A DNA stretch of 64,000 nucleotides from an uncultured Lachnospiraceae bacterium (GTDB lineage Bacteria > Bacillota > Clostridia > Lachnospirales > Lachnospiraceae), in contig CANQTL010000015.1 of the NCBI GenBank assembly GCA_947626775.1, positions 1 to 64,000 on the forward strand, read 5' to 3'. This document shows positions 33,457-41,680 of the stretch, piece after piece. Made by a program: the position numbers and the translations under genes. The notes beneath the pieces are model-generated. The model made no database searches. It was not told where the DNA came from and was given only the letters and a program-made list of their open reading frames with translations. Each line of letters begins with the position of its first letter. Position 1 is the first letter of the stretch.

Positions 33457-34110
33457 TCAGGCTCCCTCCGCCTCTCTCTGCCGCTCGATATGCTGTATCT
33501 CCTCGTTCAGCGCCAGCATTCTGGCGTCGAGCTCCGACACCATCTGCGCGCACTCTACCAGTTCTTCCTTGATGTGCTCCGGCGCGTTGCCCTCGAATTT
33601 ATAGTGGATCTTATGCTCCAGGCTCGCCCAGAAATCCATCGCTACCGTACGTATCTGGATCTCCACCTTCGTGTCCTCGATGCGGTCCGACAGATAGACG
33701 GGTACGCTCACCAGCATGTGATAGCTCTTGTAGCCGCTCGGTTTCGGGTTCACAATGTAATCTTTCACGGAAATCACCTTGATATCGCTCTGGTTGCTGA
33801 TCATCTCGGCGATTTGATAGATGTCCGACGCGAATGAGCAGATCACGCGGATTCCCGCAATGTCGTTGACGTAGCGCACCATGTTGTTGATGGTGGATTC
33901 ATAGCCATGTTTTTTCAGCTTCTTGACAATGCTCTCCGGCGTCTTGATACGGCTCTTGATATGCTCGATCGGATTGTATCTGTGCACATGCTGAAATTCG
34001 TCGTTTAAGATCTCGAGTTTGGTGGATATCTGCTTCAGCGCGGAATTGTAGATCAGCGTCACTTCTTTCCAGCTGTCGATATCGCCGTCTCTGTCCATTC
34101 TTGTATCCAT
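33457..34110 (-). CDS. Small alarmone synthetase (GTP pyrophosphokinase, YjbM/YwaC type)
   Basis: A 217-residue single-domain RelA/SpoT synthetase that makes (p)ppGpp from GTP or GDP and ATP. Seen: the ATP-binding IKSRIKTPESIVKKLKKHGY, the catalytic NDIAGIRVICSFASDIYQIA, the substrate loop YIVNPKPSGYKSYHMLVSVP and EIQIRTVAMDFWASLEHKIHYK. There is no hydrolase (HD), TGS or ACT domain, so it is a SAS, not Rel. The start at 34110 follows AGGGGG; upstream in-frame sequence lacks a ribosome site. It ends in a strong terminator. Confidence 0.92.
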   Translation of the reverse strand: MDTRMDRDGDIDSWKEVTLIYNSALKQISTKLEILNDEFQHVHRYNPIEHIKSRIKTPESIVKKLKKHGYESTINNMVRYVNDIAGIRVICSFASDIYQIAEMISNQSDIKVISVKDYIVNPKPSGYKSYHMLVSVPVYLSDRIEDTKVEIQIRTVAMDFWASLEHKIHYKFEGNAPEHIKEELVECAQMVSELDARMLALNEEIQHIERQREAEGA

Positions 34111-34248
34111 AACTTCCCCCTGATACACACAACTGATTGTTTCAAAATACTTCTCTCGGATGCATCCCGGAAATCTCCGATTGTTTACATCCAGTATATC
34201 ACACTGTCTTTCAAAAATGTATATTTTCAACAAATTTTTTATAAAATC

Positions 34249-36162
34249 TTAACTTTTATTGTATATTTTTCCCGATTCCGCTGTCTGACGCGCACTCATA
34301 AGACAGCACAGAACCGGCGCCGTCGTCATGAAAGGATACATGTATCGGACCAGCACTGCCGGCGACAGCAGCAGCGTCAGGTAATAGACCGCCGGGAAAA
34401 GCGCCGGAAACAGCAGGCGGTACTCTCTCCGATAGACCGCCACAGCCGCATACATGCACAGCATCCACCAGTAGAACGCCGGCGCAAAGAGTATGCGCAC
34501 CACGGGTATCTTCCGATAGATATTATCCGACACAATCCGTTCCATAGCCGCCCGCAGGCCGGGCAGATAACTGTGCTCTATGATCTCACAGCCCGCGGGC
34601 ATGGTCCGGTTGTCCGTGGAGAGATAGCCGAAGCCGCTCTCCGTGCCGACGCCGTAGATCTGCGCATGGGACTCATCCTCCAGGAACCAGCAGCCCACGG
34701 AATTGTCCAGAAACGCGTCAATATAAATCTGCGGATGCCGCAGTCCCAGTTTCAGCCATGTCCGGATCAGGCCCGCCGGATCATCGTGGACCACCGCACG
34801 ATTCTTGACCGGGTCGGCCAGATGCGGATGGTACGCCGCGAAAACCCATTCTGCAGGCAGATACTTATCCAGTTCCCGCCGCATCTCATAAGACAGGCTC
34901 TCCTCCGCCTCCACCCGCGTCCGCGCCATCTGCTGTAAGGGCACACTGAGCATCTCCCTGGGGCTGCCGCTCTGTGCGCCGAGCGCCGTCCTGAGCGTCA
35001 GACTGCAGAGAAGGAAAAGCAGAAGCGCAAGCAGAGAAGCGCGCGCATAGCGCCGCCTAAACGCTCTGCCCGCTCTACTCCGATCGGTCCGCAGACCAAA
35101 CCAGACAAGGGGCGCGCTGAGCGCCCAGGCATAGACCGCGTTGTTCCGAAACAGCAGAAGGAACACGCTGAGCAGGATATACGCCGCCCAGCAGGCGCGC
35201 GTGACGCCCCTCGGATAACCTGTATCCGCATCGGCTGTCCTGCCGCCGTGATCCACATCGTCTGCGCTGTCGCCACGATCCGCATCGACTTTACAGCCCG
35301 CCGCCATCTGGTACACGACAAGCGCATACAGAAGAACCAGCGCCGAGAACAGCACATCCTTCGTGGTGCTGAGCGCCAGTACGGAGTTCGCGGGGAAGAG
35401 CGCATAGAACGCAAGCAGCGCCCCGCACAGATAACGCGACACACCCCTCCGGTACAGATACGCCAGCGCATAACCGAAAGCCGCCGCCATCAGCGTCATC
35501 TGCACGACGGAGTGCACCGCCATGCCCGCAGAGTATGAACCGAGCAGCCCGCCCAACCGGAAAAAAGCGCCCAGAAATAAAGTATGCAGCAGCGGGTGAT
35601 GTGTGCTGTAATCGTGCGCAATCACCTGATAGAGCTGTCCTTCCGCATCATAGGCGAACACGGACGGATAATAAGCCAGAAAAATCGGCAGCCAGCACAG
35701 AAAAATCACCGCCGTACAGAAAATCCATATCCAATGCATCCGATAAGTTTGTCTTCCGCCCCGCCGGTACAGCGCCCCGTGCAGACGCGGAAAGCCCCGC
35801 AGAATACAGGCCACGCAGGCCGCTGCGGGAACCGTCAGACACGCAATCTGTACAAGCAGCGCCGGGAGCGCCGCCAGACTCGCGAGCGCCGTGCCGTCGC
35901 GGCGCATAAGACATCCCAGCACATGGGACGCCGCCAGCGGCAGCCCCCACAGCACGGCATGCCGAATCATCCTTTTGTCCGTACTGCAAAACAGGCTTGC
36001 GTTCAGCAGAAACAGGAGCGCGAAACCGACAGCTGCGAAAAGACAGACCGCGCCGGCCCGCGCCGTCTTCGTCCACAGCTCCAAAGATACCGCCAAATAG
36101 ATATCTATGCCGGACACAAGCGCACATATGACTGCTTTTCCTATCTTATTTTTTGCCGGCAT
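34249..36162 (-). CDS. Large polytopic membrane protein, DUF6020-like (GT-C-like)
   Basis: A 637-residue membrane protein with about twelve to fourteen hydrophobic segments. After the first membrane block comes WLPIFLAYYPSVFAYDAEGQ followed by STHHPLLHTLFLGAFFRLGG, the pattern of DUF6020 and other GT-C-like envelope proteins, where an acidic first loop (here YDAEGQ) is expected to bind a lipid-linked sugar. A soluble stretch (about 430-560) precedes the last helices. Substrate unknown. The start is ambiguous: ATG at 36162 is best placed relative to GGAGAGG, with ATG 36171 and 36216 also in frame. It overlaps no neighbour. Confidence 0.75.
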   Translation of the reverse strand: MPAKNKIGKAVICALVSGIDIYLAVSLELWTKTARAGAVCLFAAVGFALLFLLNASLFCSTDKRMIRHAVLWGLPLAASHVLGCLMRRDGTALASLAALPALLVQIACLTVPAAACVACILRGFPRLHGALYRRGGRQTYRMHWIWIFCTAVIFLCWLPIFLAYYPSVFAYDAEGQLYQVIAHDYSTHHPLLHTLFLGAFFRLGGLLGSYSAGMAVHSVVQMTLMAAAFGYALAYLYRRGVSRYLCGALLAFYALFPANSVLALSTTKDVLFSALVLLYALVVYQMAAGCKVDADRGDSADDVDHGGRTADADTGYPRGVTRACWAAYILLSVFLLLFRNNAVYAWALSAPLVWFGLRTDRSRAGRAFRRRYARASLLALLLFLLCSLTLRTALGAQSGSPREMLSVPLQQMARTRVEAEESLSYEMRRELDKYLPAEWVFAAYHPHLADPVKNRAVVHDDPAGLIRTWLKLGLRHPQIYIDAFLDNSVGCWFLEDESHAQIYGVGTESGFGYLSTDNRTMPAGCEIIEHSYLPGLRAAMERIVSDNIYRKIPVVRILFAPAFYWWMLCMYAAVAVYRREYRLLFPALFPAVYYLTLLLSPAVLVRYMYPFMTTAPVLCCLMSARQTAESGKIYNKS

Positions 36163-36187
36163 CCTATGCATCCCTCTCCATCGCACG

Positions 36188-37648
36188 CTAGCGGCTGTTG
36201 TCCGTCCTCGTCTCATACAGCAGATTCATTTTCAGTTCATAATACTTAGGACTCATATCCAGATAGTGTCTGTGCGGGTTCTCAAAGCGCTGTTCCTCCG
36301 CCCAGATTTCTGTCTCCAGCTGCCGCTTCACATAGGCCCGTATCTCGTCGAGAGATTTCGACGCCTGCACGCGTTTTCCGTCCTTTACGACGAGTTCCTG
36401 CAGCTTCCGCGCCGTACAGTTCTCAAAGAAACGGTTTTTCCACGGCTTCTCGGGATCCACATAGCGGTACGGAGCGCTTAAATCCACCTCTTCTCCCTCG
36501 CCTGTGATCAGATCCGCGACAGCCTGTCCGCTCTCGCCATAGATGCGGTACACCTGTTTTAACCCCGGATTGGTGATCTTCTCCACCGCCTCCGACACTT
36601 TGATGCGGGGTGCGAAAGCGCCGTTCTCCTCCACTGCGGCGATCTTGTATACCGCCCCGAATACGGGGTCGCTCTTGGCGGTGATGAGCCGCTCGCCCAC
36701 GCCGAAGCTGTCAATCCTGCCGCCCTGATTCAGGATAGACGTGATAGTGTACTCGTCCAGACTGTTGGACACGACGATCTTACAGTCCTCAAGCCCCGCA
36801 TCGTCCAGCATCCTGCGCACATTCTTGGACAGATACGCCAGATCCCCGGAATCCAGGCGGACGCCCTTTAACCGCTTTCCCATGGGCTCGAGAACTTCCT
36901 TCGCCACGCGGATCGCATTGGGAATGCCTGAATGGAGCACATCGTAAGTATCCGCCAGCAGCACCACATTGTCCGGATAAACCTCCGCGTAGCGTTTGAA
37001 CGCCTCAAACTCATCCTTAAAATACATCACCCAGCTATGAGCCATCGTACCGCTCACCGGAATGCCGAACTGCTGCCCGGCGAGCACAGTGGCCGTCCCC
37101 GCCGCCCCGCCGATGTAGGCCGCCCGCGCGCCGTAGACCGCGGCATCGATATTGTGCGCCCGCCGCGCGCCGAAATCGGACACCGCGCGTCCCTGCGCCG
37201 CCCGCACAATCCTGCTGGTCTTGGTGGCAATCAGAGACTGATGGTTGATCTGCGCCAGAATTGCCGTCTCAACCAGCTGGGCGTCAATCAGCGGCGCGAC
37301 CACCGTGATCACCGGCTCGTTGGGGTACATGATCGTCCCCTCCGGAAAGGCATAAATGTCCCCGCTGAAACGGAAACCGCGCAGATAATCCAGAAAGTCT
37401 TCCGAAAAGAGACCCTGCGCGCGGAAGTACGCCACGTCCTCATCGTCAAAATGAAGCGCCTCCGCATACTCGACAATCTGCTCCAGCCCGGCAAAAATCG
37501 CATAACCGCCCATATCTGGATTCTTGCGGTAGAAAACGTCGAACGCCGCCTTCTGCGGCTCTCTGCTGCCCGCAAAGTAACCGTTCGCCATCGTCATCTC
37601 GTAGAAGTCCATCATCATACTGATATTTCTTTTGTCAAATTGTGTCAT
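36188..37648 (-). CDS. pncB: Nicotinate phosphoribosyltransferase
   Basis: A 486-residue enzyme of NAD salvage that couples nicotinate and PRPP. Seen: DFYEMTMANGYF at the start, SRIVRAAQGRAVSDFGARRAHN with the catalytic His-containing segment, GTMAHSWVMYF, and VRLDSGDLAYLSK plus the phosphate-binding VSNSLDEYTI. Its ATG overlaps the stop of the upstream nicotinamidase gene as ATGA, so the two successive NAD salvage steps are translationally coupled. Confidence 0.94.
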   Translation of the reverse strand: MTQFDKRNISMMMDFYEMTMANGYFAGSREPQKAAFDVFYRKNPDMGGYAIFAGLEQIVEYAEALHFDDEDVAYFRAQGLFSEDFLDYLRGFRFSGDIYAFPEGTIMYPNEPVITVVAPLIDAQLVETAILAQINHQSLIATKTSRIVRAAQGRAVSDFGARRAHNIDAAVYGARAAYIGGAAGTATVLAGQQFGIPVSGTMAHSWVMYFKDEFEAFKRYAEVYPDNVVLLADTYDVLHSGIPNAIRVAKEVLEPMGKRLKGVRLDSGDLAYLSKNVRRMLDDAGLEDCKIVVSNSLDEYTITSILNQGGRIDSFGVGERLITAKSDPVFGAVYKIAAVEENGAFAPRIKVSEAVEKITNPGLKQVYRIYGESGQAVADLITGEGEEVDLSAPYRYVDPEKPWKNRFFENCTARKLQELVVKDGKRVQASKSLDEIRAYVKRQLETEIWAEEQRFENPHRHYLDMSPKYYELKMNLLYETRTDNSR

Positions 37649-38199
37649 AATCTTCCATCTCCCTGCCGGTTCTTCACCGCGATCTGGCAGCTCTCCATCG
37701 TGTCAAGCGCCGCCTTGTGCTTGTCCGGCGTGACGCCCGCACAGCAGGAAGCGTCCGCCTCTATCGTAAGCTCCGGCATATACGCTTTCAGAAGAAGCGC
37801 ATTGCTGACGACACAGATATCCGTACAAAGACCGATCAGCTCCACAGCCTCCACTTCTCCCGCCTCATATTTCTCCCGCAGATACTGCGCCAGTTCCACG
37901 CTGCCGAAAGTATTTTTTTCAAAGACATGGCAGCCCTCTCTCTTCCGGAACGTCTCCAGTTCTGGAAGAAGCTCCCAGCCCGAAGTGCCCCTGATGCAGT
38001 GCTCTACGGGAAGTCTGCGTCCCTCCTGTGTGTTCAGATAATCCGCGCCGTGGGTATCTTTGGTAAAGAGCACCTCTCCCGCAAAATCTTTGACTTTCCG
38101 CACCACATTCTCCGCGATCGCCTGCGCCTCTTTCGTGCCGAGCGCGTCCGTCACAAAATCATTCTGCATATCTATCACTACCAGATATTTTTCCGCCAT
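37645..38199 (-). CDS. pncA: Nicotinamidase-like cysteine hydrolase
   Basis: A 184-residue isochorismatase-fold hydrolase. The catalytic triad can be placed: Asp in VVIDMQNDFV (about residue 10), Lys in FTKDTH (about 47) and Cys in DASCCAGVTPDKH (about 151-152). EHCIRGTSGWELLPEL and LCTDICVVSNALL are characteristic of nicotinamidases. It converts nicotinamide to nicotinate, which the coupled downstream pncB then uses. Confidence 0.9.
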   Translation of the reverse strand: MAEKYLVVIDMQNDFVTDALGTKEAQAIAENVVRKVKDFAGEVLFTKDTHGADYLNTQEGRRLPVEHCIRGTSGWELLPELETFRKREGCHVFEKNTFGSVELAQYLREKYEAGEVEAVELIGLCTDICVVSNALLLKAYMPELTIEADASCCAGVTPDKHKAALDTMESCQIAVKNRQGDGRL

Positions 38200-38334
38200 C
38201 CTTCCGCCTCCTTATCATACTCCCCGCCGGGAAGCATCCGTCCAAGAGCAGCCGCCCTCTTCCCGCGCATCTTTGATTTCTCTTGATTCTACCACACAAC
38301 CGCAGCGCCGCACAACCATAGTATCAGAAAAGTA

Positions 38335-38363
38335 TTTACTTTTTGCGCCGCGGTTTGTATAGT
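38335..38363 (+). promoter_or_regulatory. Promoter of the 88-aa hypothetical gene
   Basis: TTTACT (38335-38340) and TATAGT (38358-38363), 17 bases apart, about 40 bases before the start codon at 38403. Confidence 0.65.
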
Positions 38364-38402
38364 ATTTAAGTAATCATTGAAAATCAGACAAGGAGAACTC
38401 CC

Positions 38403-38669
38403 ATGTTTCGTCTCTGGGCCAAAGAATGGAAAGACAATCGCATGCTGCGCGACACCGTCGTCGAGGACGCCTCCGACGACACCCGGACTCACAAGATCTT
38501 CCGCGCCCTGGACGAAGTGTGCCGCCAGTTCGATCTGAGCAAGCCCATCTGGCTGGATTCCACCGTCGAGGACTTCAAACGCCACGACAAGACACGCTTT
38601 TCCCGAGACAATTTCATCGATGCAATCGACTTTGACTATCTGGAAATCCATGTGATCGAAGAAGATTAA
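38403..38669 (+). CDS. Small conserved-looking hypothetical protein
   Basis: An 88-residue soluble, charged protein (MFRLWAKEWKDNRMLRDTVV, then FRALDEVCRQFDLSKPIWLD and FKRHDKTRFSRDNFIDAIDF). An AAGGAGAA ribosome site lies five to six bases upstream and a good promoter sits at 38335-38363, so it is very likely translated. The sequence matches a type of small protein I associate with Lachnospiraceae genomes in general, without any assigned role. It is separated from the hemolysin III-like gene by that gene's own promoter. Confidence 0.78.
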   Translation: MFRLWAKEWKDNRMLRDTVVEDASDDTRTHKIFRALDEVCRQFDLSKPIWLDSTVEDFKRHDKTRFSRDNFIDAIDFDYLEIHVIEED

Positions 38670-38690
38670 AAAATTTTGTGCATAATTTCA

Positions 38691-38719
38691 TTGACTTTGC
38701 GCACTCTATGTAGTAGTAT
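38691..38719 (+). promoter_or_regulatory. Promoter of the hemolysin III-like gene
   Basis: TTGACT (38691-38696) and TAGTAT (38714-38719), 17 bases apart. The predicted start of transcription, near 38726, lies just before the palindrome at 38733. Confidence 0.6.
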
Positions 38720-38732
38720 TGTTGTATTCTAT

Positions 38733-38753
38733 ATGTAGTTTTCAAAACTACAT
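38733..38753. promoter_or_regulatory. Perfect 21-bp palindrome, probable repressor operator
   Basis: ATGTAGTTTT and AAAACTACAT flank one central C. It sits a few bases after the predicted transcription start of the hemolysin III-like gene, the right place for a dimeric repressor to block elongation. The regulator is not identifiable from this window. Confidence 0.6.
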
Positions 38754-38789
38754 GACGTGATTTTAGACGTTTTGAAGGAAGGTGCCTTT

Positions 38790-39440
38790 ATGCAGATAAC
38801 AATTCGTGAACCCGGAAGCGCAATCACACATTTCATCGCCATGATGATGGCGATCGTCGCGGCGACGCCGCTGATGGTGAAGGCTGCCATGAGCGGAAAC
38901 CATATCGTCTTCGCAGCCATGGCGGTATTTATGGGGAGTATGGTGGGCCTCTACGGCGCCAGCGCCGTCTATCACACCGTCAATGTCAAGGCCGGGATCC
39001 TGAAGATGTTTCAAAAGCTGGATCACATGATGATCTTTGTCCTGATCGCCGGCTCCTACACGCCCATATGCCTGATCGTTCTGGACAGAAAAGCTGGCTA
39101 CACGCTTCTCGCCGCAGTCTGGGGCATTGCCGTCGTCGGTATGATCACCAACATCTGCTGGATTACCTGTCCGAAATGGTTCTCGTCTATCATCTACATC
39201 GCCATGGGCTGGTCCTGCCTGTCGGTGATGGGACCGCTGTGGCGCACACTGCCCCGCAGCGCTTTCCTGTGGCTGCTCGCAGGCGGCGTCATATACACCG
39301 TGGGCGGCGTGATCTACGCGCTGAAGCTGCCGCTCTTCAATTCCCGGCACAGACATTTCGGTTCCCACGAGATCTTTCACCTCTTCGTCATGGGCGGAAG
39401 CGTCTGCCACTTCATATTTATGTATCTGTATGTGGCGTAA
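38790..39440 (+). CDS. Hemolysin III / PAQR family membrane protein
   Basis: A 216-residue protein with seven hydrophobic segments. The N-terminal REPGSAITHFIAMMMAI, AVYHTV (with the metal-binding His), KLDHMMIFVLIAGSYTPICL and the C-terminal GSHEIFHLFVMGGSVCHFIF are the PAQR/hemolysin III signatures; the conserved His residues form a metal site in eukaryotic adiponectin-receptor relatives. The bacterial function is unproven (membrane lipid or ceramide-like hydrolysis has been suggested for the superfamily). The start at 38790 follows GAAGGAAGG. A palindromic operator overlaps its leader. Confidence 0.9.
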   Translation: MQITIREPGSAITHFIAMMMAIVAATPLMVKAAMSGNHIVFAAMAVFMGSMVGLYGASAVYHTVNVKAGILKMFQKLDHMMIFVLIAGSYTPICLIVLDRKAGYTLLAAVWGIAVVGMITNICWITCPKWFSSIIYIAMGWSCLSVMGPLWRTLPRSAFLWLLAGGVIYTVGGVIYALKLPLFNSRHRHFGSHEIFHLFVMGGSVCHFIFMYLYVA

Positions 39441-39467
39441 AAAAGACCTCTGTACCGGAAAATCCCT

Positions 39468-40578
39468 TCAGGAGCCGTCTCTCCATACAGCGGCGCAGCG
39501 GTCGTCAATCCAATCTAAGATCGGTTTCAGCATTTTCAGAACGGGTCTCTCGAAAATGCCGATTCGTATTTTATCAACCAGAATGCCCGCCGTAAATATC
39601 GCGCATGCGGCGAGTATCATCTGCGGCAGGAGCAGACAGCCGTCATAGGTCGCCGCATCGTCAAACAGCGTCCCAAACAGAAATGTCCGCAGCGGTCCGT
39701 CGTGAAACAGATATACGCCGAAAACCGAAGACGACAGAAACGAAACCATTTTCACACGGCGCACGCTGATCTGCCGAAACAGCAAAAACAGCGCGATACC
39801 TGTCAAAACAGGGAGTATTTTATTGACGTCCCAGACAAAATAAAACAGATAATCCATGCCGGTGAGAGCATAAAAAGCTCTCATGCCAAACAGGGAAAGC
39901 ATCTCAAGAATAAGACAGCCGGCGGACAACACCGCAGTCTGTCTGAGAGATGCCCCCCCCCACATCATACCGGCGAAAATACGCTCCCGTAAAATATAAC
40001 ACAACAAAAATCACAATTCTGTTGGTGCCTATGATCCATCTCGCGCCCGCAAAAGTAGCGAGAAACGGCACAAGAATAAAGCCCAGCGCCACCGCCGCCC
40101 GATGCTGTTTCGCGGAAAGTCCCTCGATACAGCTGTTCAGAAACGGAAAGATCAGATAGACGACCAGATAGGTCGAAAAGAACCAGTATTGATTCATCGT
40201 AAACGGAAAAAGCATCGGGAGCAGACTTCTCAAAGTAAGCGGCTCTGTTCCCATGATCAGCCGGACGGCGCCGAGCGCCATGGAATAAAACCAGACTTCA
40301 AGCCATAATCTGAAAACGGTCCGGACATGAAATTTCTTCCGACACAGAAAATAGCCGCTGATCAGCATAAAAGCGGCGTTGCCTACGGCGCCGAATATTC
40401 TCGCCGCGGCGAGTACCAGCCAGTTAAACGTCAGCTCCTGCGCGCAGTTTACGTCCACATTCCCATGAAAGGAAAAATGAAAAACAACCACAAAAAACAT
40501 GGCGAAGATCTTGTACAGATCAAGCCCGTAAATGCGGCCCGTGTCTATCTGTCCGTCAAATTCTGACTCCTGCATCAT
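39468..40578 (-). pseudogene. Acyltransferase 3 family membrane protein, out of frame at a G9 tract (possible phase-variable gene)
   Basis: The N-terminal part (from ATG 40578) has GLDLYKIFAMFFVVVFHFSF and several membrane helices including SGYFLCRKKF, typical of acyltransferase family 3 (PF01757), which O-acetylate surface sugars or peptidoglycan. The coding sequence leaves frame at a run of nine G on the coding strand (C9 at 39953-39961). The rest of the protein (GASLRQTAVLSAGCLILEML, VFGVYLFHDGP, to the stop at 39468) continues in the next frame. Eight or eleven G would restore a protein of about 369 residues. Homopolymer slippage could turn it on and off, or the extra G may be a sequencing error. 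Confidence 0.72.
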
Positions 40579-40949
40579 CCTCTGTCAACTTCCCTTCTTC
40601 CGCCCAATAAGACAGGCGGTATCTTTCCGAAAATTCTTTTTTCATTGTAACAACACCTGTGTCCGCAGTCAATATGGGCTCTTTGGAGAGCAGTTTGATA
40701 AAGGATTGTCGATTTGTACAATACCATATCTTGTAGCTGCAATCAGATTTTTCAATTCCACTAATCATATCTTGTGATTCGCAAAAATATCTTTTTGCAT
40801 GTTCTTCCAATATTTCTACAGGCTGTTTTTAAAAACGATTTGTCATTGTTTCCCTCATATGTTATAAAGGAATCAACGAAATCATTCATCTTTCCCATTT
40901 GGGAAATCCAATCGCACGGCAGAGCCGTTTTAACACAGCGATTCCACAA
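40556..40949 (-). pseudogene. Degenerate unknown gene in two frames
   Basis: Two overlapping frames read as parts of one protein. One spans 40949-40761 and its upstream extension (CYSDKLSGLWNRCVKTALPC, DWISQMGKMNDFVDSFITYE). The other spans 40810-40556 (EEHAKRYFCESQDMISGIEK, VVTMKKEFSERYRLSYWAEE). The switch is near 40810, where the first frame degrades into basic nonsense. No convincing ATG with a ribosome site begins the first part, and the end overlaps the acyltransferase start by 23 bases. It looks like a decayed or 5'-truncated gene; I do not recognise the family. Confidence 0.35.
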
Positions 40950-40996
40950 GCCAGACAGCTTGTCGCTATAACATGTGTCTGCACTATATCCCTCTG

Positions 40997-41025
40997 TTTA
41001 CAAATATTTTTGTATTTGTTATAAT
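40997..41025 (+). promoter_or_regulatory. Promoter of hicAB
   Basis: TTTACA (40997-41002) and a perfect TATAAT (41020-41025), 17 bases apart, 21 bases before the hicA start codon. Confidence 0.75.
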
Positions 41026-41046
41026 GTGGTTATTGGGAGGCTATTC

Positions 41047-41244
41047 ATGAAAAGCTACTCGTCAAGAGCAGTAATTGCCAAACTGAAAGCAAACGGCTGG
41101 TATGAAGCAGCTTGTGATGGCGATCATCACCAATTTAAACATCCAACCAAAAAAGGCCGCGTCACCGTCACGCATCCCAAAAAGGATATCCCGCTCGGTA
41201 CTCTCAAAAGCATTTCGCAGCAATCGGGAGTATCGTTTGAATAA
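41047..41244 (+). CDS. hicA: HicA-type mRNA interferase toxin
   Basis: A 65-residue protein with the double-stranded RNA-binding-like HicA fold: VIAKLKANGWYEAACDGDHH with the catalytic His in the GDHHQF segment, then FKHPTKKGRVTVTHPKKDIP and GTLKSISQQSG. It would cut mRNA and arrest growth when free of its antitoxin. The ATG at 41047 follows GGGAGG by six bases; an upstream in-frame start would lie in the promoter. hicB follows 21 bases downstream, in the usual toxin-first order. Confidence 0.9.
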   Translation: MKSYSSRAVIAKLKANGWYEAACDGDHHQFKHPTKKGRVTVTHPKKDIPLGTLKSISQQSGVSFE

Positions 41245-41265
41245 TTGTTTAAACCGGAGGTCTCT

Positions 41266-41673
41266 ATGAAGAAAGACTATATTTCCTATGCAGCCATATT
41301 TACCTATAGCGAGGACGGCATCTCCATCGACTTCCCAGATCTGCCCGGCTGCTGCCCCTGCGCCGACAGAGACGATACAGACATGGCTCTGAAGAATGCG
41401 AAAGAAGCTCTTGGGCTTCATATCTGGGGCATGGAACAGGATCAAGAAGAACTCCCGATTCCTACACCCATTACCGCTATCAGCTTAAAATCAAACCAAA
41501 TTCCCGTACTGATCGATGTATTCATGCCCGCCGTTCGCGAGCGCCTGAACAACCGCGCCGTCAACCGCACCGTAACGCTGCCCGCGTGGCTGAACGCTGC
41601 CGCACTGGAGCAGAATATAAACTTCTCACAAGTATTACAGGATGCCTTAAAGCAACAGCTGCATCTCGGCTGA
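41266..41673 (+). CDS. hicB: HicB-type antitoxin
   Basis: A 135-residue antitoxin. The N-terminal partial RNase H fold is clear (YAAIFTYSEDGISIDFPDLP, GCCPCADRDDTDMALKNAKE, ALGLHI), and the C-terminal part (NRTVTLPAWLNAAALEQNIN, FSQVLQDALKQQL) is a ribbon-helix-helix DNA-binding domain that should repress the hicAB promoter. The start at 41266 follows CCGGAGGT by six bases. It is the matching partner of the toxin immediately upstream and ends seven bases before the convergent histidine kinase gene. Confidence 0.9.
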   Translation: MKKDYISYAAIFTYSEDGISIDFPDLPGCCPCADRDDTDMALKNAKEALGLHIWGMEQDQEELPIPTPITAISLKSNQIPVLIDVFMPAVRERLNNRAVNRTVTLPAWLNAAALEQNINFSQVLQDALKQQLHLG

Positions 41674-41680
41674 GAAAGTT

